Position numbers and translations under genes: made by a program. Below, piece after piece: positions 8,708 through 17,915 of a DNA stretch of 64,000 nucleotides. Position 1 is the first letter of the stretch, and each line of letters opens with the position of its first letter. Source of the stretch: CBDFLA01 sp965248915 (lineage in GTDB: Bacteria; Pseudomonadota; Alphaproteobacteria; M2410). The stretch is from contig OZ252216.1 in NCBI GenBank assembly GCA_965248915.1, positions 1,116,001-1,180,000 of the forward strand. The letters run 5' to 3'. Under the pieces are notes generated by a model. The model made no database searches, was not told where the DNA came from, and saw only the letters and a program-made list of their open reading frames with translations.

Positions 8708-10189
8708 ATGGGCGAAAATGCCATCGGAATCACCAGTTTTGGCGGCTATATTCCCCGTCGCCGGCTAAGCCGGAAATCGATCGCCGAAGCCAATGCTTGG
8801 TTAAATCCAGGTCTTATGGGCCGTGCCAAGGGCGAACGCGCTATGGCCAATTGGGACGAAGACAGTGTCACCATGGCGGTTGAAGCCGCCAGAGATTGTC
8901 TAACTGGGCGCGACCGAGACCGGTTGGGCGCCGTCTATTTGGCCTCAACCACACTTCCATTTGCCGACCGTCAGAACGCTGGCATTGTCTCCGCTGCACT
9001 CTCTCTTTCTGAGAATATTTCTGCTACCGACATCACTTCTTGCCAAAAGGCGGGAACCAGTGCCGTCCTCGCCGGCGCTAATGCTGTTAAGGCAGGGGGC
9101 ATCGACGAGGCTTTGGTTGTTGCCAGTGATCAGCGCAAAACCCGCGCAGGCGCCATGCAGGAAATGCAGTTTGGCGACGGCGCGGCCGCGCTCACTCTCG
9201 GCTCAACCGATGTTGTCGCAACACTCATAGGTCATGCCAGTGTGACCGTCGACTTTGTTGATCACTTTAGAGGTGATGAAGAAGAATTCGATTATCAATG
9301 GGAAGAACGTTGGATCCGCGATGAGGGATTTAGCAAGATTGTACCACAAGCAGTCAGCGCCGTTTTCGAAAGAACCGGATTGTCTGGATCCGACATAGAC
9401 CATTTCGTGTTGCCTTGCCTCTTTCCCCGCATCCCGCAGAAGATTGCAAAAATTTGTGGAATTGACCCAGAAAGAACGGTCGACAATCTTGGTTCCAATT
9501 GTGGGGAGACCGGTACCGCGCACACGCTTGTCATGCTCGTCCACACGCTTGAGCAGGCAAAGCCAGGTGAAAAGATCTTAGTGGCGAGTTTTGGGCAAGG
9601 GTGTGAGGCCATCATTTTTGAAACCACCGATGAACTGTCGAAGGTTCCGTCAAAGAAAGGCATCACCGGGTCCTTGGCGAACCGGAAAGAAGAAACCAAT
9701 TACGTAAAGTGGCTGGCCTTCAACGGCCTCATTGAATTTGAGAAGGGCATGCGCGCCGAAAAGGATGTCAAAACGGCTCTGACCGTTTCCTATCGCAAAC
9801 GGGATATGCTCTTTGGTCTCACAGGCGGCAAGTGCTCGACCTGCGGCACCGCTCAGTTTCCGCGGACCCGTATTTGCGTCAATCCAAACTGCCAGGCTGT
9901 TGATACCCAGGAGCCATACTCATTTGCCGAACAGACCGGAAAAGTCCTTTCTTGGTCTGCCGACTTCTTGACGTTCTCCATGGACCCGCCCAGTCATTTC
10001 GGCATGATCACCTTCGAAGATGGCGGCCGCTTCATGGCTGATTTGACTGATGTTGATGTCGGAACCGTGGATTCTGGCACGGAGGTGCGCATGGCATTTC
10101 GGGTGAAGGACGTTGATGAGAAACGAGGCTACAGAAGATATTTTTGGAAAGCCGTTCCCCAGACACAAACACAACAAGCAGCCGAATAG
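8708..10189 (+). CDS. HMG-CoA synthase-like/thiolase-fold protein fused to a DUF35 Zn-ribbon/OB-fold domain
   Basis: A 493-residue two-part protein. Residues about 1-345 have the thiolase fold of HMG-CoA synthase/KAS III enzymes: candidate nucleophile Cys in TSCQKAGTSAVLAGANAV (about 115), a possible His at DHFVLPCLFPRIPQ, and NLGSNCGETGTAHT. The C-terminal part is a DUF35 module: a four-cysteine rubredoxin-like Zn ribbon (CSTCGTAQFPRTRICVNPNC, about 378-397) and then an OB fold. GGAGGAAG at 8694-8701 supports the start. It is paired with a thiolase 17 bases downstream. Family knowledge suggests acyl-CoA C-C bond chemistry; mevalonate synthesis is unlikely without other mevalonate genes here. 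Ends with TAG. Confidence 0.85.
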   Translation: MGENAIGITSFGGYIPRRRLSRKSIAEANAWLNPGLMGRAKGERAMANWDEDSVTMAVEAARDCLTGRDRDRLGAVYLASTTLPFADRQNAGIVSAALSLSENISATDITSCQKAGTSAVLAGANAVKAGGIDEALVVASDQRKTRAGAMQEMQFGDGAAALTLGSTDVVATLIGHASVTVDFVDHFRGDEEEFDYQWEERWIRDEGFSKIVPQAVSAVFERTGLSGSDIDHFVLPCLFPRIPQKIAKICGIDPERTVDNLGSNCGETGTAHTLVMLVHTLEQAKPGEKILVASFGQGCEAIIFETTDELSKVPSKKGITGSLANRKEETNYVKWLAFNGLIEFEKGMRAEKDVKTALTVSYRKRDMLFGLTGGKCSTCGTAQFPRTRICVNPNCQAVDTQEPYSFAEQTGKVLSWSADFLTFSMDPPSHFGMITFEDGGRFMADLTDVDVGTVDSGTEVRMAFRVKDVDEKRGYRRYFWKAVPQTQTQQAAE

Positions 10190-10206
10190 GCGCGGAGGAG
10201 GAAATC

Positions 10207-11409
10207 ATGGCAACAGGAATCAAGGACAAAGTCGCTGTTCTCGGAATGGGGTGTTCCAAGTTTGGAGAGCGTTGGGAATCCGGCGCTGAAGAATTGATGG
10301 TTGAGGCCTATTTGGAAGCCATCCAGGACGCAGGTGTGGAAACTAGCCAAATTGAAGCCGCATGGTTCTCGACACAAATCGATGAAGCTGGCGTCGGCAA
10401 GGGCGGGACACCGCTTTCTGTCACGCTCAGACTTCCCAACATCCCGGTGACGCGCGTCGAAAACTTCTGTGCCAGTGGGTCTGAGGCATTTCGCGGCGCG
10501 GTATACGCGGTGGCCGCAGGCGCATGTGACATCGCACTGGCGTTAGGCGTCGAAAAACTTAAAGACACAGGTTATGGCGGTCTTCCCACCAATCAACCAG
10601 GAACGCTAATGCCGCTGTGGGGACCTAATGGGTCGGCGCCCGGCAACTTCGCGCAACTCGCAAGCGCCTATCGCACAAAGCATGGCGTTTCTAAAGAAGA
10701 CTTAAAGCGCGCCATCGCACATGTGTCGGTTAAGAGCCACGCCAATGGAGCCAAAAACGCAAAAGCGCACCTGCAAAAAGTGGTGACCGAAGAGCAAGTC
10801 TTGAAAGCACCGATGATCGCTGAGCCTTTGGGTCTTTTTGATTGTTGTGGTGTTTCCGACGGCGCGGCGTGTGCGATCGTCACCACTCCAGAAATTGCCA
10901 AAGCCATGGGAAAACATGATGTCATCACGGTAAAGGCACTGCAGCTTTCCCTTTCCAACGGATTGGAATCTGCCCACAACTCCTGGGACGGCAGCTACTT
11001 CCACACGGCCCGTATCGCAGCGAAGAAAGCCTACGAAGAAGCGGGGATCAAAAACCCACGCGAAGACGTGTCCATGATGGAAGTACACGATTGTTTCTCA
11101 ATCACCGAACTTGTGACCATGGAAGATCTGTTTATTTCCCCAGAGGGCGGCGCGGTGAAGGACGTGATGGATGGCTTCTACGACGCTGATGGCGGTGTGC
11201 CTTGTCAAATCGACGGAGGCTTGAAGTGCTTCGGTCATCCCATAGGCGCCAGCGGATTACGTATGCTCTATGAAATGTACTTGCAACTCCAAGGTCGAGC
11301 CGGGGAGCGACAACTCGCGGATCCAAAAATCGGATTGACCCACAATCTCGGCGGCGCGCCAGCGCAAAACGTCTGCTCGGTTGCAATCATCGGTGCTGAA
11401 GGGGCGTAA
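10207..11409 (+). CDS. SCP2-type thiolase / acetyl-CoA acetyltransferase-like protein
   Basis: A 400-residue thiolase of the lipid-transfer (SCP2/SCPx) branch. VENFCASGSEAFRGA carries the likely nucleophilic Cys near residue 92, MEVHDCFSITELVTMEDL is the HDCF motif of SCP2 thiolases, GHPIGASG supplies the catalytic His, and HNLGGAPAQNVCSV closes the site. A GGAGGA site at 10195-10200 sets the ATG at 10207. Members of this branch often work with DUF35 proteins as thiolases or retro-aldolases on acyl-CoAs, including steroid side chains. Here the partner would be the fused upstream protein. The substrate is unknown. Confidence 0.87.
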   Translation: MATGIKDKVAVLGMGCSKFGERWESGAEELMVEAYLEAIQDAGVETSQIEAAWFSTQIDEAGVGKGGTPLSVTLRLPNIPVTRVENFCASGSEAFRGAVYAVAAGACDIALALGVEKLKDTGYGGLPTNQPGTLMPLWGPNGSAPGNFAQLASAYRTKHGVSKEDLKRAIAHVSVKSHANGAKNAKAHLQKVVTEEQVLKAPMIAEPLGLFDCCGVSDGAACAIVTTPEIAKAMGKHDVITVKALQLSLSNGLESAHNSWDGSYFHTARIAAKKAYEEAGIKNPREDVSMMEVHDCFSITELVTMEDLFISPEGGAVKDVMDGFYDADGGVPCQIDGGLKCFGHPIGASGLRMLYEMYLQLQGRAGERQLADPKIGLTHNLGGAPAQNVCSVAIIGAEGA

Positions 11410-11424
11410 GGAAGCAACTCTTTG

Positions 11425-11814
11425 TTACTCTTTTCCAGCCAGACGTGCCTTCGCAACCCGGAGGCCGGAGTATTTCGGTTGATCGATCTCGACTTTTTGC
11501 ATGGTTGTGGCCAAAAGATGTTCCGCCAATCCAGGCGTCCCAAGATCAAATTCACTTGATCGGAGCTTTTCGCACAGCTCTTCGTTGAGGGTGCGAAGCT
11601 CGCCGTCGTGTCCGAGCAGCGTAATGAGACGAGCCTTCTCTTCCGCATTTGCCTCGGTTCCTTGCGCGAGTTCTCGCGCAACAATGCCAAGCGCGTTGGC
11701 CGCGACCCGGGCATGAAACGCCGAGTGACCCTTGAGCTCAACCATCGCCTTTTCTTTCAAAAAGGTCTCGACCGCGTCGACAAGTTCTTGAATGGAGGGG
11801 GAGTCCTGCATCAC
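11425..11814 (-). CDS. DUF6285 domain-containing protein
   Basis: A 129-residue, mostly helical, soluble protein beginning with a helix rich in Asp/Glu (QELVDAVETFLKEKAMVEL) and including HSAFHARVAANALGIVARELAQG, which I recognise as the DUF6285 pattern. It starts four bases after the stop of the phosphotransferase gene at 11819-12814, so the two form a tight operon. In other genomes this small protein commonly follows an ACAD10-type phosphotransferase next to an acyl-CoA dehydrogenase. It probably assists that kinase, but its function is not known. The gene converges on the thiolase with a 15-base gap. Confidence 0.75.
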   Translation of the reverse strand: MMQDSPSIQELVDAVETFLKEKAMVELKGHSAFHARVAANALGIVARELAQGTEANAEEKARLITLLGHDGELRTLNEELCEKLRSSEFDLGTPGLAEHLLATTMQKVEIDQPKYSGLRVAKARLAGKE

Positions 11815-11818
11815 GTCC

Positions 11819-12814
11819 TCACTTGACCAACAGATTTAGGAGATCGATTTCGGTCTCCGAGGCGCGTCGCCCGATGGTTGCCCGCTCAACTGATCGATCC
11901 ATGCCGCTACGAAACGCTGCCACCATAATGAGACACATCACGCCCCATTTAAGCGTGCCTAAAACCTCCCAGAAGTGAACGCGCTCGCGGTTAACCACGC
12001 CGCCAGCACTTTCATATCCTGAAAAGAGTTCTTCATAGTCACCGAAACCGCCGACCGGCTTTTCAGGGTGTCCAAACCGCCACGAGTTGACGCAGATCCA
12101 CCCCAGATCTTCCATCGGGTCTCCAATGTGAGCCAGCTCCCAATCGAGCACCGCCCGCAAGCCGTCCTTATCTATCATCAAATTGCCATGGCGAAAGTCG
12201 CCGTGGACCAAAGCGGGTTCAACCTCTGTCGGCATGTGATCACGCAACCACCGGAAGGCCAACTCGAACACTGGATGAGGGTCGCCGAACTCATCGTATA
12301 TTGCAAAGTACTTGTCCAATTCGACGTGTGCTGGTGACATTGAAAGGTCGTCGATGCCCTTCGTATTGATATTGTGGATGCCTGCGAGCGCTTGGCCGCA
12401 TTGGAACGCGAGCTTTGATCGCGCCTCGCGCAAGTTGTCATCGCGCAAGATCTTTTGCGGGATTGCTTGTCCGCTCAAACGCGACATCACATATCCTTCG
12501 CCAATGCCGTCTTGATCACTCAAAACAGCAACGACCTTTGGCACGGCAACACCAGCCTTGTCAGCACGTTCAATAAGCTTGGCCTCAATGGGAAGCGGGA
12601 GGGCATTGCTTCCCTCACCTCGCGGCAACCCACCTGGCGTTCGTCGCAAGACTAAGGGTCTCAGAGCTCCCGATGAGACCTCATCAAAGGACCATGTTTC
12701 TTGACTTGCCCCGCCCGACAGACGGTTGAGGTCTGAGATAACACCAGTTTCAACATTCAAGGCGGCTGATAAACCCGCAACCAGCTTGTCTTTTTCGGTG
12801 TGTTCGGCATTCAT
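11819..12814 (-). CDS. APH/ACAD10-type phosphotransferase family protein
   Basis: A 331-residue kinase-fold protein. It shows LSGGASQETWSFD (nucleotide loop, about residue 28), LVHGDFRHGNLMID with the catalytic Asp (about 200), and AVLDWELAHIGDPMEDLGW with the metal-binding Asp. This combination is typical of the APH domain found in eukaryotic ACAD10/11 and bacterial homologues, linked to 4-hydroxyacyl-CoA catabolism, not of antibiotic kinases. The start was placed at the ATG at 12812-12814; a longer frame reaches 12946 but would overlap the divergent DUF502 gene and has no family similarity. Co-transcribed with the DUF6285 gene. Confidence 0.85.
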   Translation of the reverse strand: MNAEHTEKDKLVAGLSAALNVETGVISDLNRLSGGASQETWSFDEVSSGALRPLVLRRTPGGLPRGEGSNALPLPIEAKLIERADKAGVAVPKVVAVLSDQDGIGEGYVMSRLSGQAIPQKILRDDNLREARSKLAFQCGQALAGIHNINTKGIDDLSMSPAHVELDKYFAIYDEFGDPHPVFELAFRWLRDHMPTEVEPALVHGDFRHGNLMIDKDGLRAVLDWELAHIGDPMEDLGWICVNSWRFGHPEKPVGGFGDYEELFSGYESAGGVVNRERVHFWEVLGTLKWGVMCLIMVAAFRSGMDRSVERATIGRRASETEIDLLNLLVK

Positions 12815-12895
12815 GACTATTTTCTGCCATGTTTTTAATCCAGTGTCAGCCCGCTTAGGTGTATGTACGGCGCTGGAAGGTTGCGGGCAGGGATT

Positions 12896-13678
12896 ATGAC
12901 AAACGACATTGACCAGGATGACGAGCAAGAATTGACGCCGGACCAACAGGTGGGTGAAGGTGAACGCCGTGGCGTGACCCGACGTTTACGTGCCTATTTT
13001 GTCACCGGTCTGGTCATCGCTATCCCCGTCGGCGTGACGCTTTACTTGGCTTGGACTTTTGTCGCTTTTGTAGACTCAACTGTCATGCCCCTGGTGCCGG
13101 CGCGGTATAACCCGGGCACCTATCTCCCTTACTCAATTCCAGGGCTAGGGCTCCTCATACTGGTGGCCAGCGTCACTGCGTTGGGTGCACTCGCGGCCAA
13201 TCTTTTCGGTCGCAAACTCATCGACTATGGCGAGCTGCTGCTTCACCGGATGCCGGTGGTGCGCAACATTTACATGGCGCTCAAACAGATCATGGAGACG
13301 GTGGTTGCTCAGAGCGACTCAACTTTCCAAGAAGTATGTCTCATCGAATACCCTCGCATTGGCATTCATTCCATCGCCTTTGTAACAACGCGGGCGCGGG
13401 GAGAGGTTCAAAACGTGACAGAGGATGAACTTGTGAGTGTCTTCTTGCCAACAACACCCAACCCGACGTCAGGGTATTTATTGTTCCTGCCGCGCAAAGA
13501 TATTCATGTCCTCGACATGACAATCGAAGAGGGCGCCAAATTGGTGATATCTGCAGGATTGGTGGCACCGGACGCGGACGGTGAAGTCGTCACAAAGTTT
13601 CAAATGCGCGATAGTCGGGCTAAAAGGTTCCTCCGGCGGGCTCAAAAAGCCGCTGCCGGAGGAAAGGTCGGTCCCTAA
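12896..13678 (+). CDS. DUF502 family membrane protein
   Basis: A 260-residue protein with an acidic N-terminal tail (about 1-25), two membrane segments (about 43-65 and 90-112), and a soluble C-terminal domain. It contains GVTLYLAWTFVAFVDSTV, the GLGLLILVASVTALGALAANLFGRKLI helix block and the FLPTTPNPTSGYLLFLPRKD motif, all typical of DUF502. Family function is unknown. It often sits close to recG in alphaproteobacteria, and here recG lies one gene away. Its stop codon overlaps that of the convergent DUF885 gene by four bases. An in-frame ATG at 12863 was rejected because the family starts near 12896. Confidence 0.85.
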   Translation: MTNDIDQDDEQELTPDQQVGEGERRGVTRRLRAYFVTGLVIAIPVGVTLYLAWTFVAFVDSTVMPLVPARYNPGTYLPYSIPGLGLLILVASVTALGALAANLFGRKLIDYGELLLHRMPVVRNIYMALKQIMETVVAQSDSTFQEVCLIEYPRIGIHSIAFVTTRARGEVQNVTEDELVSVFLPTTPNPTSGYLLFLPRKDIHVLDMTIEEGAKLVISAGLVAPDADGEVVTKFQMRDSRAKRFLRRAQKAAAGGKVGP

Positions 13679-15561
13679 GAGGTCTTTTCTCTCGCGACCC
13701 AAGCTTTGATGTTCTCTTCCAGTATTGGCAGTGGAATTGCGCCAGAGCCCAGGGCCTCTTGGTGGAAATCCCGAATGTCGAAATCATCGCCAAGTTCTGA
13801 CTTCGCATACGCACGAAGCTCCAAGAACTTCATCATGCCGACTTTGTAAGCGGTTGCTTGACCCGGATTCGCAATATAGCGGTCGACTTCCGAACGCACG
13901 TTTTCATTGCTCAGATTGGAGTTTTTCAACATGTAGGCGGTCGCCTCTTCCCGCGTCCATTTCTTTAAATGGATACCCGTATCAACCACCATGCGAAGAC
14001 TGCGCATCAATTCCATCGACAACTTTCCAAACCGCTCATAGGGAGTTTTGTATAATCCCATTTCGCCGGCCAGATGTTCAGCATAAAGACCCCAGCCTTC
14101 GCTGAACGCCGTATCGTTACTCATCCTGCGAAACATTGGCAAGTCTTTCAGCTGTCTGGTGATGGCAAATTGCATGTGGTGACCCGGATAGGTCTCATGG
14201 AACACCGTTGGTTTTACCCCTGGTTTTTCGTGGTACGTCATGTCGGCCGTGTTGCTGTAGTAACGGCCTGGTCGGGATGCATCAGGTGGTGGAATAGTGT
14301 AAAAGGCCCCTGGAGCTGAGGCTTCCCGATATTCTTCCACTTTTAAAATCTCCAATGGAACTTCCGGCGGCTCATAAAAGTACTGATCGACGAGGCTCTT
14401 AGCTTCGTCCACATATGTTTTCAGATCTGCGATAAGCTGATCGCCGCCTTCATCGTTGTTCGGATAAAAGAACTGCTCATCCGTCTTCATGAACTCGAAG
14501 AAATCTTGCAACGATCCTTCGAATGCGACTTCGCCCATGATCGCTTCAATTTCACCATGGATACGAGCAACCTCTGCCAGTCCAATTTCGTGAACCATCT
14601 CGGGTGTCATATCGGGTGTCGTATTTTGGCGTATTTGGTAAGCGTAGTAGGCCTCACCTTTCGGAAATTTCCAAGCACCATCATCGGTCGCCGCCGTTGT
14701 AGCCATATCATCCCAAACGGCAATAAGTGTCTCATAGGCGGGGCCAAACGATTCAAGCATTGCGCGGCTCGCGTCTTCGATCAAAGCCTCTTTCACATCG
14801 TCTTCTATTTCTAGAGGTTCGATTTTCTGTTTGAAACTGGCAAACACGGGGTTGTCTTTACTATCATCAAATGGAGCCCCCTTAAGGAGGTTTTCCATTG
14901 TTGGACGCACAAGGCCGAAGATGAATTTTGGAGGGAGGATACCCATCGCTTGACGATTTCGGACATCAGTAATCAATTGGTTCATGCTCGCAGGAATATT
15001 GTCGATTCGTCCAATGAAAGCGTTCGCGTCTTCAACAGTGTCAATGCGGTGCATGTTGTTGAGAAGTTGACTGTAACCTGTATGCGCTCCCCAAATCTGA
15101 CTGATCGGGTATCCGTGATGTCGGTGTTCAAAACCTTCAATTTGATTTTCCAAATTGAGTTTGAACAGTCGATAACTCAGTTGGGATGCAGGTGAGAGAG
15201 CGTCAAAGTCGTGTTCACCTTGGAGTCTTTGCAAATTGTTCTTTGCAATTTCATTCGATTCGATTGCGTACTCTTCAGATCTTTCATTCCACTGGTCGTA
15301 ATTCGTCTTTCGACCAAGATAGGTTTGGAATCCTGGAAACCGCATAACGGTCGCTTCAAACACCTCAGCAAAAAAGGCGTTGAGCTGTTCATCCTCTGAA
15401 ACCTCAGTTGGTTCTTCCGTAGCAACGGTTGCTTCCAAAGCGCTGGATTCTTCAGCGGCGACGACTGCCGCCTCAGGCTCCGAGGTCTTCTCTTCTGAAC
15501 ATCCCGCAGCAACAAGCAGCAAAGCTATTGCCATTGCGAGTGTTGGTGACTTGAAAGTCAT
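13675..15561 (-). CDS. DUF885 family lipoprotein, putative zinc metallopeptidase
   Basis: A 628-residue DUF885 protein. The N-terminus is a lipoprotein signal (AIALLLVAAGC, Cys21), followed by an acidic low-complexity linker rich in Glu, Ala and Thr (about 22-58). Near residue 455 stands HETYPGHHMQ, an HExxxGHH element, and further on SEGWGLYAEHLAGEMG, matching the DUF885 zinc site. The family resembles M3/M32-like gluzincins, so it is probably a surface or periplasmic peptidase anchored to a membrane. The substrate is not known. The gene ends in a convergent overlap with the DUF502 gene. Confidence 0.85.
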   Translation of the reverse strand: MTFKSPTLAMAIALLLVAAGCSEEKTSEPEAAVVAAEESSALEATVATEEPTEVSEDEQLNAFFAEVFEATVMRFPGFQTYLGRKTNYDQWNERSEEYAIESNEIAKNNLQRLQGEHDFDALSPASQLSYRLFKLNLENQIEGFEHRHHGYPISQIWGAHTGYSQLLNNMHRIDTVEDANAFIGRIDNIPASMNQLITDVRNRQAMGILPPKFIFGLVRPTMENLLKGAPFDDSKDNPVFASFKQKIEPLEIEDDVKEALIEDASRAMLESFGPAYETLIAVWDDMATTAATDDGAWKFPKGEAYYAYQIRQNTTPDMTPEMVHEIGLAEVARIHGEIEAIMGEVAFEGSLQDFFEFMKTDEQFFYPNNDEGGDQLIADLKTYVDEAKSLVDQYFYEPPEVPLEILKVEEYREASAPGAFYTIPPPDASRPGRYYSNTADMTYHEKPGVKPTVFHETYPGHHMQFAITRQLKDLPMFRRMSNDTAFSEGWGLYAEHLAGEMGLYKTPYERFGKLSMELMRSLRMVVDTGIHLKKWTREEATAYMLKNSNLSNENVRSEVDRYIANPGQATAYKVGMMKFLELRAYAKSELGDDFDIRDFHQEALGSGAIPLPILEENIKAWVAREKTS

Positions 15562-15735
15562 GTGTATCTCCTTGGTCGAATCGCAATCACAGTCTGACGC
15601 AAATTACGTCAGCCGAGCCGATTTAAATTGTCCCCAAGTAAGTGATCGGATCTATCCCCGTCTTCGCCTTGTTTGGCGATGATCACCTGCCCCAAGTGAT
15701 AATGGAATGAGCAAAAAAAGCAAGGTCAACTTGGG

Positions 15736-17820
15736 TTATCCAGAGCGCAAATACCGAATGGTTTCATCTTTTTCGAATAAGTAAAGCAGTATACGTAACG
15801 CTTTGCCGCGATCTGATAACAGGTCTGGGTCCTCGCGGATGATCAATTCCGCATCGTCATGTGCGGCGGTCAGCAAATCAGCATCGATCATGAGGTCGGC
15901 AATTCTCAAATCGGGCAGACCGCTTTGTCGCACGCCGAGCAAGTCGCCAGGGCCCCTTAATTTGAGATCTTCTTCCGCAATGCGAAAGCCATCTTCGGTT
16001 TCACGCATGATACCAAGTCGCGCCTTCGCGTTCTCACTCAAAGGTGTCTGATAGAGAAGCAGACAGGACGAAGGGCGTTCGCCTCGGCCAACTCGGCCCC
16101 GCAATTGATGCAGCTGCGCAAGACCAAACCGCTCTGCATGTTCGATGACCATGATCGTGGCTTCCGGGACATCGATGCCCACTTCAATGACTGTGGTCGC
16201 CACAAGGATAGAGAGGTCTCCTGACTGGAACTTCGACATTATTTCGTCTTTTTCAGGTCCCTTCATACGGCCATGGATGAGTCCCACCTTGTCTCCAAAC
16301 AGGGTCTTTAAGACGGCGTAACGTTCTTCAGCTGCAGCGACATCCAATACGTCTGACTCTTCTACCAATGGACAAACCCAATAAACCCGGTCATCGGCGT
16401 CAATGGCGCGGCGCATTGCGCCAATAACGTCGTCCAGACGAGTGAGCGGCATCACGCTCGTGCTAATCGGTTGACGCCCTGGCGGCTTCTCGTTGAGCAC
16501 AGAAAGGTCCATGTCGCCATAATAGGTGAGGGTCAACGTGCGCGGGATGGGCGTTGCAGTCATCACGAGAATATCCGCGCGCAACGGTCCTTTGTCCGAC
16601 AACGCGATACGCTGATGAACGCCAAATCGGTGTTGTTCGTCCACCACGGCGATACCAAGATCTTTGAAGGCGACATCATCTTGAAACAATGCATGGGTCC
16701 CGACAACAATTTGGGTGCTACCATCCGCAAGAGTGGCGAGTATTTCCTGCCGTGTTTTTCCTTTGCCGCGACCGGTCAGCAATACGATGGAGACACCGGC
16801 AGCCTTTGCCAGTGGCTCAATTGTATCAAAATGCTGATGGGCCAAAATCTCTGTGGGTGCCATCAGGGCTGCCTGCGTTCCGGATTCAACGGCATTGAGC
16901 ATCGCCAACAGAGCGACAACTGTCTTGCCGGACCCAACATCACCTTGTAGCATTCTGAGCATACGGTCCGGTGATGCCATGTCTTGCATAATCTCAATCA
17001 CCGCCTGACGCTGTGATCCAGTGAGATCGAATGGCAGCGCACCCAGCGCTTTGGTTCGAAGATGAGAATCGCCCGAAAGCACACGGCCCTTTTGGCGTCG
17101 TACTTTGAGACGCATTAGACGCAATGCCAGTTGGCCCGCAAGGAGTTCATCAAAGGCGAGCCGCTTCCGAAACTTCGAAGTTTCCGAGATGTCTGTCGGA
17201 TCTGATGGCTTGTGCATGGACGTGAGAGCGTTTCGCCATTCCGGCCATTTGTTCTTTTCAACCCAGGCCGTGTTTTGCCATTCCGGCAGTTTCGGTATGA
17301 GCTCAAGGCCTGCGTCAATGGCTTTGTGCAACACTTTGACGGAGAGACCGGCGGTCAATGGGTAAGTAGGTTCAATCAGAGGAAGACTGTCTATGTCACC
17401 GATCGCAACCATGTAGTCAGGGTGCGGCATCTGGATCGCGTCATTGTAGAATTCAATGTGCCCACTAATAACCCGTGTCTCCTCAACCGGCAGCGCACGC
17501 TTCAAATAATCCTTGTGTGCATGAAAGAAGACCAAGGTGATGTAGCCGGTTTCATCGCGGCACCGGACACGGTAGGGGCGTCGTCGATCCGATGACGGAA
17601 AGTGCTCTTCTACCTCGACCTCGAGGGTTGCGATATCACCGTCTCGCACATCTGAGACTTTGGGGCGGTGCCGCCGGTCAATCACGCCGTTTGGCAGATG
17701 CCACAACAAATCGATGACATGCTCGCCAGCCGCTTTGGCAACAAGCTTTTCAAGCCGCGGTCCGATACCTGGGAGGGTCGAAACCGGCGCAAAGAGGGGA
17801 AACAGGACTTCCGGTCGCAT
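15736..17820 (-). CDS. recG: ATP-dependent DNA helicase RecG
   Basis: About 694 residues. An N-terminal OB/wedge domain (LPGIGPRLEKLVAKA at the start) is followed by a superfamily 2 helicase core: Walker A GDVGSGKTVVALLAM, DEQH box VDEQHRFGVHQR, motif III TATPIPRTL, and the C-terminal motif VGRGERPSSCLLLYQ. RecG remodels stalled forks and branches Holliday junctions. I start at the ATG at 17818-17820, which gives the usual MRPEVLFPLFAPV opening; an in-frame ATG nine codons earlier is possible. It is divergent from sdhE-mfd with a gap of about 95 bases, so the two repair genes may share a promoter region. Confidence 0.96.
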   Translation of the reverse strand: MRPEVLFPLFAPVSTLPGIGPRLEKLVAKAAGEHVIDLLWHLPNGVIDRRHRPKVSDVRDGDIATLEVEVEEHFPSSDRRRPYRVRCRDETGYITLVFFHAHKDYLKRALPVEETRVISGHIEFYNDAIQMPHPDYMVAIGDIDSLPLIEPTYPLTAGLSVKVLHKAIDAGLELIPKLPEWQNTAWVEKNKWPEWRNALTSMHKPSDPTDISETSKFRKRLAFDELLAGQLALRLMRLKVRRQKGRVLSGDSHLRTKALGALPFDLTGSQRQAVIEIMQDMASPDRMLRMLQGDVGSGKTVVALLAMLNAVESGTQAALMAPTEILAHQHFDTIEPLAKAAGVSIVLLTGRGKGKTRQEILATLADGSTQIVVGTHALFQDDVAFKDLGIAVVDEQHRFGVHQRIALSDKGPLRADILVMTATPIPRTLTLTYYGDMDLSVLNEKPPGRQPISTSVMPLTRLDDVIGAMRRAIDADDRVYWVCPLVEESDVLDVAAAEERYAVLKTLFGDKVGLIHGRMKGPEKDEIMSKFQSGDLSILVATTVIEVGIDVPEATIMVIEHAERFGLAQLHQLRGRVGRGERPSSCLLLYQTPLSENAKARLGIMRETEDGFRIAEEDLKLRGPGDLLGVRQSGLPDLRIADLMIDADLLTAAHDDAELIIREDPDLLSDRGKALRILLYLFEKDETIRYLRSG

Positions 17821-17915
17821 GAGGCAAGGGGTCTTTTGGGCTGACAAGATCGGGAGGACAGTCTATATCCCTTGTCGCCGGTTTCAAATGGCTATTACAG
17901 ACAAGTGGATGGGTC

